DNA from: Chlorops oryzae
Lineage: Eukaryota > Arthropoda > Insecta > Diptera > Chloropidae
Direction of reading: 5' to 3'
Length of the DNA: 64,000 bases
Assembly: GCA_020466095.1 (NCBI GenBank)
Contig: CM035808.1
Coordinates: 53,068,433-53,132,432 of the forward strand
Positions 10,432 to 22,300 of this stretch are shown here, piece after piece. Within the stretch, counting starts at the first letter, position 1; each line of letters opens with the position of its first letter. Below the pieces are notes generated by a model. The model was not told the origin of the DNA. It did no database searches and saw only the letters and a list, made by a program, of their open reading frames with translations. A program made the position numbers and the translations under genes.

Positions 10432-11805
10432 AATGTCAAAGTTCAAAGGCCAAGTCTAGTCTCCTGCGATAAAGATATAAAATTAAACGAAATTAGTCAG
10501 AACAGATATGAACTAGAGGAGCTAGACTTATCAAAAGTTTTGTTAGACGATGCAGTTGAAGAGAAGAATAATAAAAAGGTTTAAAAAATAGAAAGTAAAA
10601 AAGAACTTTTAATTAAAAGAGAGAGGAAAAATGTTACATTTAGAGATACCATAGATTATTTTAATGAAGACGGAAGCGTAACGTCTCAAAATAATGTAAA
10701 AGTTAATAACAATACGTCGAGTATTAAGGAAAGTGTCATTTCGCACTGTCGAGCGATTAAACACAAGAAGCCAGAAAAAACAGAGGAACTGGTGATAAAT
10801 AAAAAGGAAGAATTGTCAGACGAAGCGTTTGTAGTGTTTCATAGTCAACAAGCGGTTAATGCAGATATTACATTGTTGGTAGACACTGGGGCAGAAACGA
10901 GTTTAGTTAGAATAGAATCATTAAAAGACCAATCGAGCATTGATGAATCAGAGACAAGAAATATTTCAGGAGCATTCGGAGGCTCCATATGTACTTAGGG
11001 TGCAATAACATTGACTAATTCAAAAGACGCTAAATTAAAATGGAAATTCCATGTTTTGCCGGAGGGGTCAAAAATTCCAGCAGATGGATTAGTAGGCCGA
11101 GATATATTTCAAAATAGAGCTGTTGTAAACCTTATAAAGAAAAATATTTCGCTTTTCGATAACGGAAAGCAAATAGCGTGTTTACCATTTATTGGTGCCA
11201 AAAGCGACAGGATTTTTACGACAGAGACAGTCAGTATCCCAGCTAGAGCCAGTAAAGAGGTAAACTTTTTCGCAAATAACTCGATAGGAGAAAAAGTTGT
11301 CTATAAAAACGAAATTATGTCAGATTTGGTAAGGAAATCGCCTAAGATTATTGGAAGAAAAGGAGTTGTATCTATTTTTAACAGCAGTGAGGTTGAAGCT
11401 AATAGAGAGTCAGGTTGTAAAGAAGATTATAAATTCGACCAGGAAGTCGATAGAAATCGTTATGGTAGTTTGATGAACAAGAGAGATGATGTTTCAATTA
11501 AAGAAGAAAATTCAAAGGATATTTTTAAAGACAACCCACTGAGTAGGCTACATAATTCCGCAATAAAAGCACCGACTTAAGCCTCGCAGGAAAATAAAGA
11601 AAGAGTAAGATACCATGAGACGATAAATTTAATTAAAAAATTAGATTTTAGTGACAGGTCATTTATTTTCAATAATCCAAATATAATTAGAGAAGTATTA
11701 AAAAAGTCTTTTGATACAGTGAAAGCAGTCTATAAGAGTTTTTTAAAAACAGTTGTTCTTATGCAAACAATTTTTAAATGGGATGGCGTGAACCGTAACG
11801 TATAA
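10432..11805 (+). pseudogene. Broken protease/start of pol of the LTR element
   Basis: One frame runs from the mariner's end to 11805, with in-frame stops at 10582-10584, 10996-10998 and 11578-11580. It contains an aspartic protease motif LLVDTGAETSLV (about 10873-10908), followed by GLVGRDIF, like the second conserved protease segment. These proteases mature Gag-Pol. No reverse transcriptase follows: the frame ends after FKWDGVNRNV. The stop codons and missing domains make it non-functional. Confidence 0.7.
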
Positions 11806-13426
11806 TCAAATACAAGCGAAAGCGAAATTTCAACGTTAAAAAAGAATCCTCTAAACAAAATATTTGCGTACAATTTTAAAGTGCCGTAAAGAGTTCTCTA
11901 ATGCAAAAAATCAATCGGAAAACAAAAATTTTTATCACTTTTGGTCTTACTGTTTTTAAACTTAATTATGACTAGGAATTTCTTTCTTACATCGTTTAAG
12001 GCTATGTATAAATAAGAATGCCCTTTCGAAACTTAAAAAAAAAAAATATCTTGAAAACTATTTTAAAGTCTTAAAGTCACGAATTGTTTGAACAAACCCC
12101 GGTAAACATTTTGATTTAACTAAAGTCTTTGAGCAGAAAATAAAATCAAAAGAACTGAGTTGCAGTAGGGACTCGAGGACCGTAATTTGTATATTTTTAA
12201 AATTTTTTTTTCAAGACAAACTTAGGCACAAGATGATATTTGGTGGAAATAAAACTGGCCTGACCAAAAGAACAAGAGGGAAGAATGATAACAAAAACGG
12301 ATAATAAGTTGGTAAGTATTAACAAGTATATACAGAGATTTACTAAATATCTGTATATATTCAAGAGAAAGTACATTTAAGACAATACCTTGAAAAAATA
12401 GGTATTTTTGCCATTATGAAAATACTATAAACCATTTAAAAAAAAAAAAAAAAAACAATTTTTATGAAATAAAAAAAAAAAATAAAAATAAATGGAGAAA
12501 ATTAATTTTTCATATTACCTATACTAAATTTTGAAAAATGGATGAATTAGAACTAAATATGTATATATATAAAGAGTAAAAAAAAATAAATAAAAAGCAC
12601 CTTCAAAAATAAAAATAAAAAAATTGTGAGAAAAATAAAAAAATCGGAAAAATTGAAGACAAAAAAAAAAAATTATAATAATAAATATATATATTATTAA
12701 AAAATAGTACCGATAAAATAAGCAAAAAATTGTAACAAAAAATTAAGAAAAGTATGTAGAAAATGTTTTTAAATGGATTGCGAAAGAATACATAGCCGGA
12801 AAATATTTAAAAAAAAAAAAATATATATATATAATATATATAATTGTCAGCGAGAGCTTTTACGCAAGAAGAAATAAATATTAACGACAAAATATAAGCC
12901 AAAATATTAAAAATTTTTGAAGCATAAGAGAAACAATAATAGTAGTAAAACTAATTAGAACTAAGTACTTAAACATAAGTCATCGGGCCTCGGGTAGCAG
13001 AGATCTTAACATGAGCTTCAGCACAAGGACAAGTCATAAGAATTCGATCTTGGATAAGGGAGGGGACGACGAAATCTTCTACATAACAACATCAACAACG
13101 AAAATGCTTTCTGAACAGAACAACAGCAAACAACAACGCTACTTCGGCGCAGAGTCGAAATCATCTACAACTTCATTTCATCGGACGTGCAAATGGCAAT
13201 TTCGAAGACAACCATTTCAACAATTTCTGATATAATGCAACACCTTTCCTTCAACTAGATGCAAATTGACACAGCGTTAATTTCAAGCATCAGAACAATG
13301 ATAACAATAATCTTGCTGCCAAGAAGTAATAAAATCAACAATTAAAACATCGGCAAGCCAGCAATGTCACCAACACATACGTGCCATCATCATATTCCTT
13401 ATCACCACGATGGGCACGATTTCTTC
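11806..13426. other. AT-rich remnant internal region where pol/env should be
   Basis: Poly-A-rich and (TA)n-rich sequence with no RT, integrase or env motif in any frame. A 74-codon frame at 13011-13235 (Ser/Thr/Gln-rich) has no recognisable domain. A large internal deletion of pol plus drift is the likely cause. Confidence 0.6.
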
Positions 13427-13439
13427 AAAGGGGGAGGGA
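13427..13439 (+). promoter_or_regulatory. Polypurine tract
   Basis: AAAGGGGGAGGGA lies directly before the TGTTGTG start of the 3' LTR, as expected for the plus-strand primer. Confidence 0.8.
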
Positions 13440-14092
13440 TGTTGTGAGTTATGCTCAAACATTTTCCATTACCTGTCCCCTCTTTCCTCCGTAACTGTAC
13501 ATTGAAAACCAACAGTGGAATTGCGCAAGTAAATAACAACAACAACAAAGAACAAGCACCAACGCAATAACCGAGAAATGATCGAGTAAGCAGAATTGCA
13601 GCCACGAGCGAATACTAAAGCACAATTCGCGGTAATATGCAACTCAACATTATTATGTCGGTCGAATGTTCTGAGGTAATATCGGGAACGGACCTACGAC
13701 AACATTCAAGCGACCGAAGAAAGTGCATGAAGTCAAAGGGTCGCTGAGAAAGCACCAGATCAGCATTATGTTCTTATAAAAGCGGAGCTCGAATCCATGG
13801 AAAAGCAGATTGATCTTTACGTTATTTACGAAGACATCTCAGCTCTATCGCACGTACTTACCAAGAAGCCACGACGATTGGAGTTTAATAGTAAGAATAG
13901 GGAAGTTTTCGAGTATTTAAAAGGAGCTAGGATACATAAGAAACCTTGTTAGACATAAGGATTTATAGTTATTAAATAAAAGGATTGCAAACTGTCAATT
14001 TCATCTTTTATTTAAAGGAATACAGGATTGTATGACGTGCGTACCTATCAAAGTGCCACGGCGTCATACCTTTTAATCCCCGTATCCCAACA
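13440..14092 (+). repeat. 3' LTR
   Basis: It has the same ends as the 5' LTR and is highly similar throughout, except for an extra 62-bp block after ATATCGGGAA (about 13688-13750). It is followed by the GGCA duplication. Confidence 0.85.
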
Positions 14093-14658
14093 GGCACTTG
14101 AAGCGAAAATTTAATTTTTTGATACCATACCTATTTTTGACCTGTTAAAAGGAGGAACCCAAAATGCAGTTTTACAAAAATGGTAGTAATTTTTACAGAT
14201 AATAAAAAAATAACAAAAAGTTATTAAATATTCTTCATACAAGGCTCGTTTGAAGGCTAATTTTGTATATTTTTCGAATATGCATAGCAAATATGTTAAT
14301 TCTTTTTCCGGCGGCAACCCAGGGCTTCCAAGCGGATGTTTTTTTTAAAAACCTCAAATTTCTGACTTTAACACGTCCCGGGTTGGCCCAATATTTATAC
14401 CTTGAAATAAAAGTGAATTAAATCTCTACAAAATCCGATTTTCCGGCATAATCCAAAACAACAAAATAATCATAATCAACGGATGGCCATACTTATTCCC
14501 GAACAAAACTTTTTTCTTATTTCGGAGCCCTAGATTGCCCATTAAAACACCTCCGATCGGCGCCAAATTTCAAACCAGTCAGTTTTATGCCAAATGGAAA
14601 CTTTTTCTGCCCGGTATTTTGAAATCGATCAAAATTTTCAAAATAAGAAACAGTCTAA
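14093..14658. other. Non-coding stretch
   Basis: No gene, repeat family or inverted repeat recognised. The short frames (14111-14317 minus, 14535-14786 plus) carry no motifs. Confidence 0.4.
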
Positions 14659-15083
14659 TGTATGGGCCAAAAATCTTTTTAATGCCTAAATTTCTGTCTC
14701 TGTCAACAAAATACAGTGTTCGTAAAAGAGCAAATCAAATTAATATCAAATTAATTTTATTTCAAAATTTATTAATAACGAAATAAAATACTCTAGTCCA
14801 ATTGAAAAAAAATCGAATATTACCAAACTTCCATCTTGTTTACTTGTTGGCTTGTTTGTCAATACAAGATAAGAAAACAATGTTACTGTAATTTGCGAAG
14901 AAAAAAAAAGTGGTTTTGGTAATAATTGATTTTTTTCAATTCAAATTCAGTATTTTATTTCGTTTTTAATACATTTGTTGTCAAAATTAATATTTTTTGA
15001 TTTGGTTTGCTCCTTCAGAAAAACTGAATTTCAGTGACAGGGACAGAAGTGAAGGCATTAAAAAGAATTTTCGGCCGTATATG
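14659..15083. mobile_element. Inverted-repeat (foldback) MITE, about 170-bp arms
   Basis: Left arm 14659-14830 (with ATGGGCC, TTTTTAATGCCT, GAGCAAATCAAAT and GAAATAAAATAC) reappears in reverse complement at 14912-15083, separated by an 80-bp loop. No coding capacity. A target duplication could not be fixed. Confidence 0.6.
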
Positions 15084-15090
15084 CATATAT

Positions 15091-15659
15091 TCAGGTATGT
15101 GATTGGTTTCCCTTTCTCGGAGAAAGGTAATTCAATTCCCTAACAAGTGTGATTCATTTCCACATTCCCTTAAAACGGGGTAATTCAAATTCCCATAGTA
15201 ACTTGGTAGGGAAATTGCTTGTTTTTTCGATTAAACAGCACGTATTTAAATCTTTTGAGCATTTTATGAAAGAATAAAGCGTTCGATTGTTTTATTATGA
15301 TTTGTCTTCGACTTTATTATTCTTCTTTAAGTTTTAAATTATTAAAAATGTAACTCCGCCCAAGTAACCTAACCTAACTTCTCCTAAAAAACCTAAAGAA
15401 GGCAGTATTCGCTAGTATCAAAAGGGTGGCATCAGTGAAATCAGCTGTCAAAATCGAATAACAAGAAGTTTGCTACGTTTAAATATTGTTTAAATTTACT
15501 TTCTTCAGTAAAAAATGTAAGTTGAATGCCTAAAATGTAAACTTTCATGCTAAATGTTCTTTTTCGATTCCCGGGAAAACAATCACACCATATTTTAATT
15601 CCCAGGAATCGTATTTCCCCAGGGAAATGAAAACCCAGGGAAACCAATCACACACCTGA
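15091..15659. mobile_element. MITE with 23-bp terminal inverted repeats
   Basis: The left end TCAGGTATGTGATTGGTTTC matches the reverse complement of the right end GAAACCAATCACACACCTGA with one mismatch. Subterminal copies of GTGATT...TTCC are present inside. No transposase frame. Family not identified. Confidence 0.6.
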
Positions 15660-15876
15660 TAGATTAACTTCCCAGAGGAAGTTAATGTTTTGGGGATGAT
15701 TTTGTGAATCGCAAGTTTTTGAATTTTTCCAGAGAATGAGCCATTCGACGCGTAGTCGGATAGTTGAGAGCTGATTAAGTTTTCAGCACAATCGGCTTCG
15801 CGGTTTTTCAATAGGAAACAAAAACCTGGCTTACTAGCGCTCTAGTTACTCAATATGGTTGACATCGTATCTAATA
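15660..15876. other. Short non-coding spacer
   Basis: Nothing recognised between the two MITEs. Confidence 0.4.
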
Positions 15877-15877
15877 G

Positions 15878-16376
15878 CACGTTTCCACATAGTGCATTAA
15901 CTCAATTACCTGCATTAACTTGTTAACATGTGATTACCCATACAAAAATGTCAAGTTAATCACCTTAATAATGCATGCATTAAAATTTAACGCAGATAAA
16001 AGAGGATGGTTGCATTTCGACTTGTTTGCAAAAAGTACGAAAAATTTCAACCCTCAATGGAAAAGTACGTAAAATAACAACCGTTCTGTCAAATTAAAAG
16101 AACTGCTGGAATAAAAACCAAATTGAAAATGGAAATTCCAAGGCATAAGTAATTTTATTTAAGTTTTTTACACATTGAAATCAAATGAAGCATGTAAAAT
16201 AAACATATATCGTTTATATCTAGCAAAATTTTGGAGAGGGCAATTTTTCACTTTTTTTACATCAGCTTCCGACGAATTCAGCTGATTAGTTAATGCACAG
16301 TCCGCAAGTGGAAACGACAGTGATTAATTATATGCGATTACTTTATTGCATATAGTTAATGCATTTTGTGGAAACA
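15878..16376. mobile_element. MITE with TTTCCAC...GTGGAAA ends
   Basis: The left end CACGTTTCCACATAGTGCAT pairs with the right end ATGCATTTTGTGGAAACAT (2-3 mismatches in about 24). ATGCAT-containing subterminal repeats occur at both sides. About 500 bp, without coding capacity. Confidence 0.5.
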
Positions 16377-16405
16377 TATTATAAAACAGTTCTCATGAAT
16401 TTAAG

Positions 16406-16471
16406 CTGAACTGATCTAGTAGTTCAAAGTGCCTATGAAAAATTGGGAATTCTGCTACTAGATTAGTTCAG
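16406..16471. repeat. Short hairpin
   Basis: CTGAACTGATCTAGTAG (16406-16422) and CTACTAGATTAGTTCAG (16455-16471) are reverse complements with one mismatch around a 32-base loop. It may be a tiny MITE. Confidence 0.5.
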
Positions 16472-16889
16472 TTCAATATCAAGAGAGACGGTTTTTTGAA
16501 TTATGAGATCTTGGGTTTTTTCACAATTCGTGCCCTATCAATATGGATCGGATTCTACATATTAAAAAAAAAATATTTAAAAACGTTTAAAATATATTTG
16601 AAAAAATATTTTAAATATTTTGGTTTTATTGCACACATTTGGATAAGCTTTTTACAATGTTGCTAACTATTCCTTTGTTTCCAAGTAATTTTCCAAACTT
16701 TTTCCAAGCGTATATCGAGCCATAACCTCCTAATTTACGTAAGTGACAAAAACAAATTTTATGGGGGAGCGTTCTTTCTCAACTTGTTTGCATTGACTGG
16801 CATACAAATTATTAAACTTATAGTGCAATATCTCCGTTAATATTGAGCATTTCGTCGTAATAACGTTATTTCACGGGCTCTCGTCGAAT
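16472..16889. other. AT-rich non-coding spacer
   Basis: A run of AAATATTT-type sequence around 16560-16620 and otherwise unrecognised sequence. No gene. Confidence 0.35.
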
Positions 16890-17050
16890 ATGATGACGAA
16901 AAGAAGAATGATGTGTTTGAAGTTTTGGTGAAGAAATTGAATGAATATTTTCACCTAAGCGAAATTCAATTCTGGAGAGGCATTTGTTCTGGAAATTAAT
17001 ACCTTCGGAAGGGGAACCTTTAAATAAGTTTCTCCTACGGCTAAGACAAC
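16890..17050 (+). pseudogene. Ty3/gypsy gag fragment
   Basis: Two short frames joined by a frameshift read VFEVLVKKLNEYFHLS and then LIPSEGEPLNKFLLRLRQH, the conserved pattern of retrotransposon Gag (EGE-x-L-x-KF-x-x-RLRQ). It is the 5' remnant of the relic that continues at 17216. Confidence 0.55.
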
Positions 17051-17215
17051 ATGTAATTGTAATTGAGAAAATTCAATTACAATTACTTGTAATTGGAATG
17101 GAGATCTTTCAATTACAATTGAAATATTGTAATTGGATATTTTTCAATTACAATTACGAGTAATTGTAATTGAGTTGTTTCAATTGCAATTAAAAGTAAT
17201 TGTAATTCAGTGTGA
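17051..17215. repeat. CAATTA/TAATTG simple-sequence array
   Basis: A run of about 165 bp composed almost solely of CAATTACAATTA and its complement TAATTGTAATTG. It lies exactly between the gag fragment and the late RT fragment of the Ty3/gypsy relic, where protease and most of RT should be. Confidence 0.75.
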
Positions 17216-18992
17216 AATCAATTACGAAACGTAATTGCGTCTGCCTAGGTCTGTTGGTAACATACGTCGGGAAATTTGTACCTGACCTTTCTGATGCAAC
17301 TGACGCGTTAAGGTCTCTGCTCAAACATGACAGTAAGTTTTCCTGGAATCCAAATCATGAAAACTTTTATCAAAAACTCAAGGAAAAATTATCAAAAGTA
17401 CCAAGTCTATCGTTTTTTATCAAAGAATTAGGACACGAGTTATTGCGGATGCCAGTCCGGTTGCTTTAGGTGCAATCCTGATTCAATTTGATGGAAACAA
17501 TGACCCCAGGGTGATTTCATTCGCCAGCAAAAGCCTTTCAGAAGTGGAAAAGCGATTTTTTCAAACGGAAAAGGTCTAGTTTGGGCTGTCGAAAAGTTTT
17601 ACTACTATTTAGCGGGTCTGGAATTTGAAATTTTTACCGACCACAAGCCTTTAGAAGCGATTTTCAAGCCAACGTCAAGGCCACCCGCAAGAATAGAACG
17701 TTGGTTGCTTCGCTTACAGGCTTTTAAACTTAAGGTAATTTATCGACCCGGTAAGGAGAACATTGCCGATTCTGTTCCTAGGCTCTGCAAAGTTGTAGAA
17801 ACTAGTTCTTTTGATGTGGAGGGAGAGGAAAACATAAACCAAATTGTACGAGATGGCATACCAACCTCGATTCCTATTACGGAGATGGAAAAGGAAAGTG
17901 CAAAGCATGAAGAAATTAGTACTGTAATCTCCCATGTGAAGGATGGATCGTCGGTTTTGGACATTTAAAGTGCATACTATCCTTTTCGAAATGAGTTTTC
18001 GGTCATGGGTACTATTTTACTCCGTGGGACGCGGATTGTGATACCCCGAGTACTACGGCTTCGGGTACTGCAATTGGCACATGAGAGTCATCCGGGGGAT
18101 TCGGTTATGAAACGGAGTTTAAGCGCAAAAGTCTGGTGGCCTTTGATTGACCGGGAAGAAGAGAAACATTTAAAGACATGTCGCGAATGTTTGCTTGTGT
18201 CACAAACGTCGGCTCCCCCGCCTATGCGTCGACATGTTTTTCCGAACGGTCCGTGGCAATGTGTGACCGATCTTCTGGGGCCACAACCGACAAACGAATA
18301 TTTTTTTCACGTTACCAAGAAGTTTAATTCCTCAGGAGTATTTCATCGGAAAATATTATAAAAGTAATGCAAGAAATCTTTTGTAGACTCGGACTTCCTA
18401 AGTCCGTACGATCTGATAACGGGAGATAGTTTATAAGCCGTGAATTCAAAAATTTCTGCAAGGAAAACGGTATCAGTCTTATAACAACTCCTCCATACTG
18501 GCCTCAAGCAAATGGGGAAGTAGAAAACATGAATAGGTCGCTACTGAAACGCCTTAAGATTACAAGTGCGAAAGGGCGAGATTTGAAACAAGAAATCCAG
18601 AAATTCATTTTTACTTATAATGTTACGCCTCACGGAACTACTGGAACACCACCCACAGAACTGATGTTTAATCGGCTTATTCGGGACAAAATCCCCGACA
18701 ATCGAGATTTATCGGATGACCCAATCGAAAATTCAGCCAGAGATTTGGATTGGATAAATTAGGGAAGGAAAGGAAAGACAAGAGAAGAAGTGCAAACGAA
18801 TCTGAGATCGAGATAGGAGATAAAGCCCACTTCAAAAACATGGTACTTCCACACCAATTGGTACCAGTTTTTGATAAAGAAAAATACGAAGTCGTAGAAA
18901 GGAACGGGACGGAAGTAGAAGTGAAAAGAGACGGTAGGAGCTTCCGAAGACATGTCAGCCATTGTAAACGGATTCCTCCGGTTGATAAATAA
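17216..18992 (+). pseudogene. Ty3/gypsy pol relic (end of RT, RNase H, integrase)
   Basis: Several shifted frames give, in order: the RT connection/thumb segment (TYVGKFVPDLSDATDALRSL, WNP...F), RNase H (DASPVALGAIL, FASKSLS, FTDHKPLE), the linker RLQAFKLKVIYRPGKENIADS, an integrase zinc domain (HESHPG...CRECL), an integrase core with an RSDNG motif and stops, PPYWPQANGEVE with the catalytic Glu, and a C-terminal domain ending at 18992. The catalytic RT YxDD block is missing. Stops and frameshifts occur at about 17469, 17575, 17966, 18361, 18427 and 18760. It resembles the K02A2.6/mag-like group. Confidence 0.85.
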
Positions 18993-19015
18993 AGGAGATG
19001 AAAATAAGGAAGGGA

Positions 19016-19260
19016 TGTAGTAATGTAGTAGGCGACAGTTGAAGAGAATTATGATAAATACAAATATATAGTAGGCAAAAGAAAAGGAAAAGGAATTGTA
19101 GATATGAAATATAAAAGAAATGAAGATCAGTCTGGTTTTCGGAGTCAGAATAAATATATTGTATTGTGCCTGGGAAATACGGGTTCGTACAAATTCCATC
19201 ATTTGGATCCAAGCCTTTTGTTTGCGGGCGCAAAATACTTCCAATTGAGTAGTTAGGGTA
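19016..19260 (+). repeat. Probable 3' LTR start of the Ty3/gypsy relic
   Basis: A purine tract (GAAAATAAGGAAGGGA) just after the integrase stop precedes TGTAGTAATGTAGTAGG, a likely LTR start; an AATAAATATA signal lies at about 19150. The far end and any partner LTR could not be located, so the end coordinate is approximate. Confidence 0.45.
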
Positions 19261-22200
19261 AATGTTTGCTGAGATATCTCAATCGAATGGGTCCATATTA
19301 TACTCGGGGGAATGAACGCAAATTAACATTTACAAAGAGTGGATTTGTGAAGACCGCGATTAATAAAAGAAAAAGACACAAATCAGTATCCACAATCAAG
19401 CCTTGTTATATAATATTTAGAGATCATTAGTTTTCAGCAAGAAAAACGTCTCATAAACTCAGAGTCCTGTATTGCGTTGATGGCGATCATCAGTTTCGTA
19501 GTAAGGGGGGAGCGTGGCCCCCCTCTTTCCCCCTGGGTACGCCCTTGAAAATATTTGAAAATATTCAAAGATATCAAGGCGTATTTAATATGGTGGTATC
19601 AATAAAGGTATTTTCTTCTTCTTTCCCATTTTGTTTCTATGAAAATGAATTTAGATTTTCAAAACTATTTCGAAACATTTTTTTCACTGCAAGAAATGGG
19701 ACTAGTTAGCTCTAGCATTGTACTAGTTCAAACTTCACCAGTACTAGTTCTTCTTTTTAGCTTTTCAAATATTTTTGGATAATTTTACCGTTTTAAAAAT
19801 AGCGAGTTATTCGATCAATAAAGGGTTGAATAGAACATTTTCCCCCTTACTGTGTCTTGCGTTTTCCCATCGGTCCCATTTCCACTGGTCTTAAAGTTTT
19901 GATGAATTTCGTGCTTACTAGTGGGCTTACCTCTGAATTTGTTGATTTTTTATGTTCCAAATTTAAATTTTCGAATAGCATTATTTTTGTTAAGAGAAAT
20001 TAAATTATTTTCGAATGAAAAAAAGCGTTATTTGCGGGGGAAAAATAGTCGATGTTCGTATTTCAAAGTCCCGAGCGACGAACGCCGCAGCTGGGTTTTT
20101 GTAAGAAAAAAGAGGCATGCAAAGCATCTAAAAAGGGATCATTCAAACGTCTTTTGGATATATTTTTCCGTCTGGGGTAAAACTGTTTTGAAGAAATATT
20201 TAAATTTAAAAAAAATTTTATGAAAAATAAAAGTTTTAGATTTTGAAAATCAAAATTCTTTACAAAAAAAAATTAATATGTTGTTTTTGTTCGAGTTGTC
20301 ACCTTATAAAATACGCCTTGCAAAGATATGTAAAGATATATGAAAAAGTATTTTATATTTAAAATATCTTAAAAAATTAAATATATTTTAAATATGTAAA
20401 ATCCGATCCCTACCTATCAATCAACAGTTTCAACCCGATTTCAAGAATTTTGGCCAAGGGACTTAGAATTAAGAATCATCGTCCAAAAACCTATAAAATT
20501 TCTTACACTCACCCGGCGTATAAGTAATGTTAAATCAAAATAAATTAAGTGGGCGTTTTTATTACGTATACCATATGTCCCATTAAAAAAAACTTAAATA
20601 ACTGTTCTTTTATTTATTTAAATCTATAGAAAGATCCCTTTTCATAACTTTCTAGAAAAAAGTAACGGTAATGGGGTCGATTTGGTGAATCATGGAAGTT
20701 GTCGTTTCGATTAAACTGTTCTGAAATGAAATCCTCCTTTTGAGTTTAAGTGAGCAGTGGCTCTAGTAGATTTTGGTCTGCTGAATAATTAAAAAATATC
20801 TATTGCTTCATTTGAACTCAGTTTTCTCAAATGTGGTTTATGATTTTTTAAAATTTTAAAACTGTTGTATTTGTTTAAAAACTCAAAAGGAGGGGAAAAA
20901 ATTCAATTTTGCAGACCCATGTTATCAGCATATTGGGCCAGTGAGTTTAATAGGGAAAAAACCTAAAACAACTATCAAAACAAAATTATATACACCAAAA
21001 ATTGTTACAAAAGCGTTAGTCGTTTATTGATGGCTTAAATCATGACTTGCACGAAATCGGTCAATGCATTCGTGTGTTATATATTGGTTAATTACAAACA
21101 AACGATTTTTTTGTGTCCTGCATTTTAAAACCTGTTTAAAGGTGAAAACAAAACAAAGTATGGAAGAGTGATAAGTAAAGAAAATTCCAAAAAAAAAAAA
21201 AACATTTCTCAAAATGCTTAAATCGTTTCACAACAAATATGAGAACACTTTTTTATAAGACGATCGTACCTGCTTCATACAAAAACTTGTGTCCCTCGTT
21301 ACGATATTTGATAAACAATATGAGAAAGAAGTGGAAAATATAGCAAAACTGAAATATTTGGTAAATGTTTTTGAATTATTGCCTTTATTTCTTATGATTT
21401 ATTCTTGTTTGGTTCTCAATACATTGACAGTACGAGCAGTGCTGTCTAAATGACCTATAGTAGCACTTTTTCTACTTCTTTGTAAGGAAAGTAGAAAACG
21501 CGGCTTCTGAGGTTCAAATCACACACAGGGGGAACCAAAGCTAGAAATGAACATTTTAAAATAATATCTGAAATAATAAATTATTTTAAAAAATCTAGAA
21601 ATGTGTGTTTTTGATTTATCAATTAATTTTTGTTCTTTTGGGAGCACACCTACATAAATTCCACTCTAGATTATTGAGTCTTTAACATATGAATTTTTTG
21701 TAATAAATTATAAATGGTATGAAAATTATAATTTGTTAGGAATCTTTTGACCTTTTTGTACAAAAGAGCTGATTTTTTTTTTTACTATAAATGAAGCTCA
21801 AATTATACTGTTGGGCTCAAATTTAATCAGTCTAAAAGTAGTCATAATTTAAAATACATCTTTTAAAATTTGTATTTTAAATAAAATAAGTTTAGATGCT
21901 GTATTTTGAATTTTATATTGCAAATACATCTCTGAAAAGTATTTTGTATTTTATATTTTAATTACCTGACAATGAGGATAATTAGTAGGAATTTTAATTA
22001 CAGCCATCATTGGAAAAATTACGATATATAAAGAAAAACGGTTGAAGCCTACCAGAACCAATAAACAGTGCAGAATTTGAGAAAATCCACTCACCCAAGA
22101 TCATAGAACGAATATATATATATTTCTATATATATGGAAACAGTTCAACACAGAAAATTTATCGGCGGAAATCGCTACAGATAAAGAAATGCCAGGAGTT

Positions 22201-22300
22201 ACTTATGCATGAACAGAATGCCTAAAAAAATTGTGACCGGAAAATCTGAACGCAAAACTCAGTGGAAAAAGTACATGATGAGGTGGCATTAATAATTTAC
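19261..22300. other. Non-coding AT-rich region, possibly intron of the ATM-like gene
   Basis: No coding domain was found. It holds a G/C hairpin at about 19505-19550 (GGGGGG..CCCCCC followed by CTGGGTACGCCC, resembling a DNA-transposon end), an inverted-repeat pair (next entry), many AAATATTTT runs and a (TA)n tract near 22115-22135. If the exon at 22301-22919 belongs to an active gene, the missing kinase exons must lie to the left, so this could be a TE-filled intron. Confidence 0.4.
19570..20325. repeat. Inverted repeat pair (foldback remnant)
   Basis: AAGATATCAAGGCGTATTTA at about 19569-19590 recurs in reverse complement at about 20300-20325, with AT-rich AAAATATT arms around both. A further inverted match (GATCGGATT-T/C-TACATATT) links 16545-16565 with about 20390-20415. 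These look like ends of an AT-rich non-autonomous element that has been interrupted. Confidence 0.35.

Larger units (their letters stand above)
6188..14092 (+). mobile_element. LTR retrotransposon (errantivirus-like), deleted for RT/integrase, with mariner insertion
   Basis: Two related LTRs (6188-6778 and 13440-14092) bound a 6.7-kb internal region. The insertion is flanked by a 4-bp duplication GGCA (6184-6187 and 14093-14096). A primer site follows the 5' LTR and a polypurine tract precedes the 3' LTR. Gag and protease are recognisable, but no reverse transcriptase, RNase H, integrase or env motif remains; 11.8-13.0 kb is AT-rich non-coding sequence. A mariner sits at 9140-10429. The copy is therefore dead by itself, though intact at its ends. 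Confidence 0.85.

Noticed and set aside
18759..19244. 161-codon minus-strand aromatic-rich frame
   Set aside because: Antisense of the integrase C-terminus and AT-rich LTR; no domain pattern.
22060..22200. Possible additional ATM exon after an acceptor-like ATTTTTTTAG
   Set aside because: Spliced translation reaches a stop after about eight codons and shows no kinase similarity.
22203..22300. Extension of the ATM-like frame beyond 22301
   Set aside because: A strong donor (CCAG|GTAAAT) ends the exon; the following residues do not resemble ATM.
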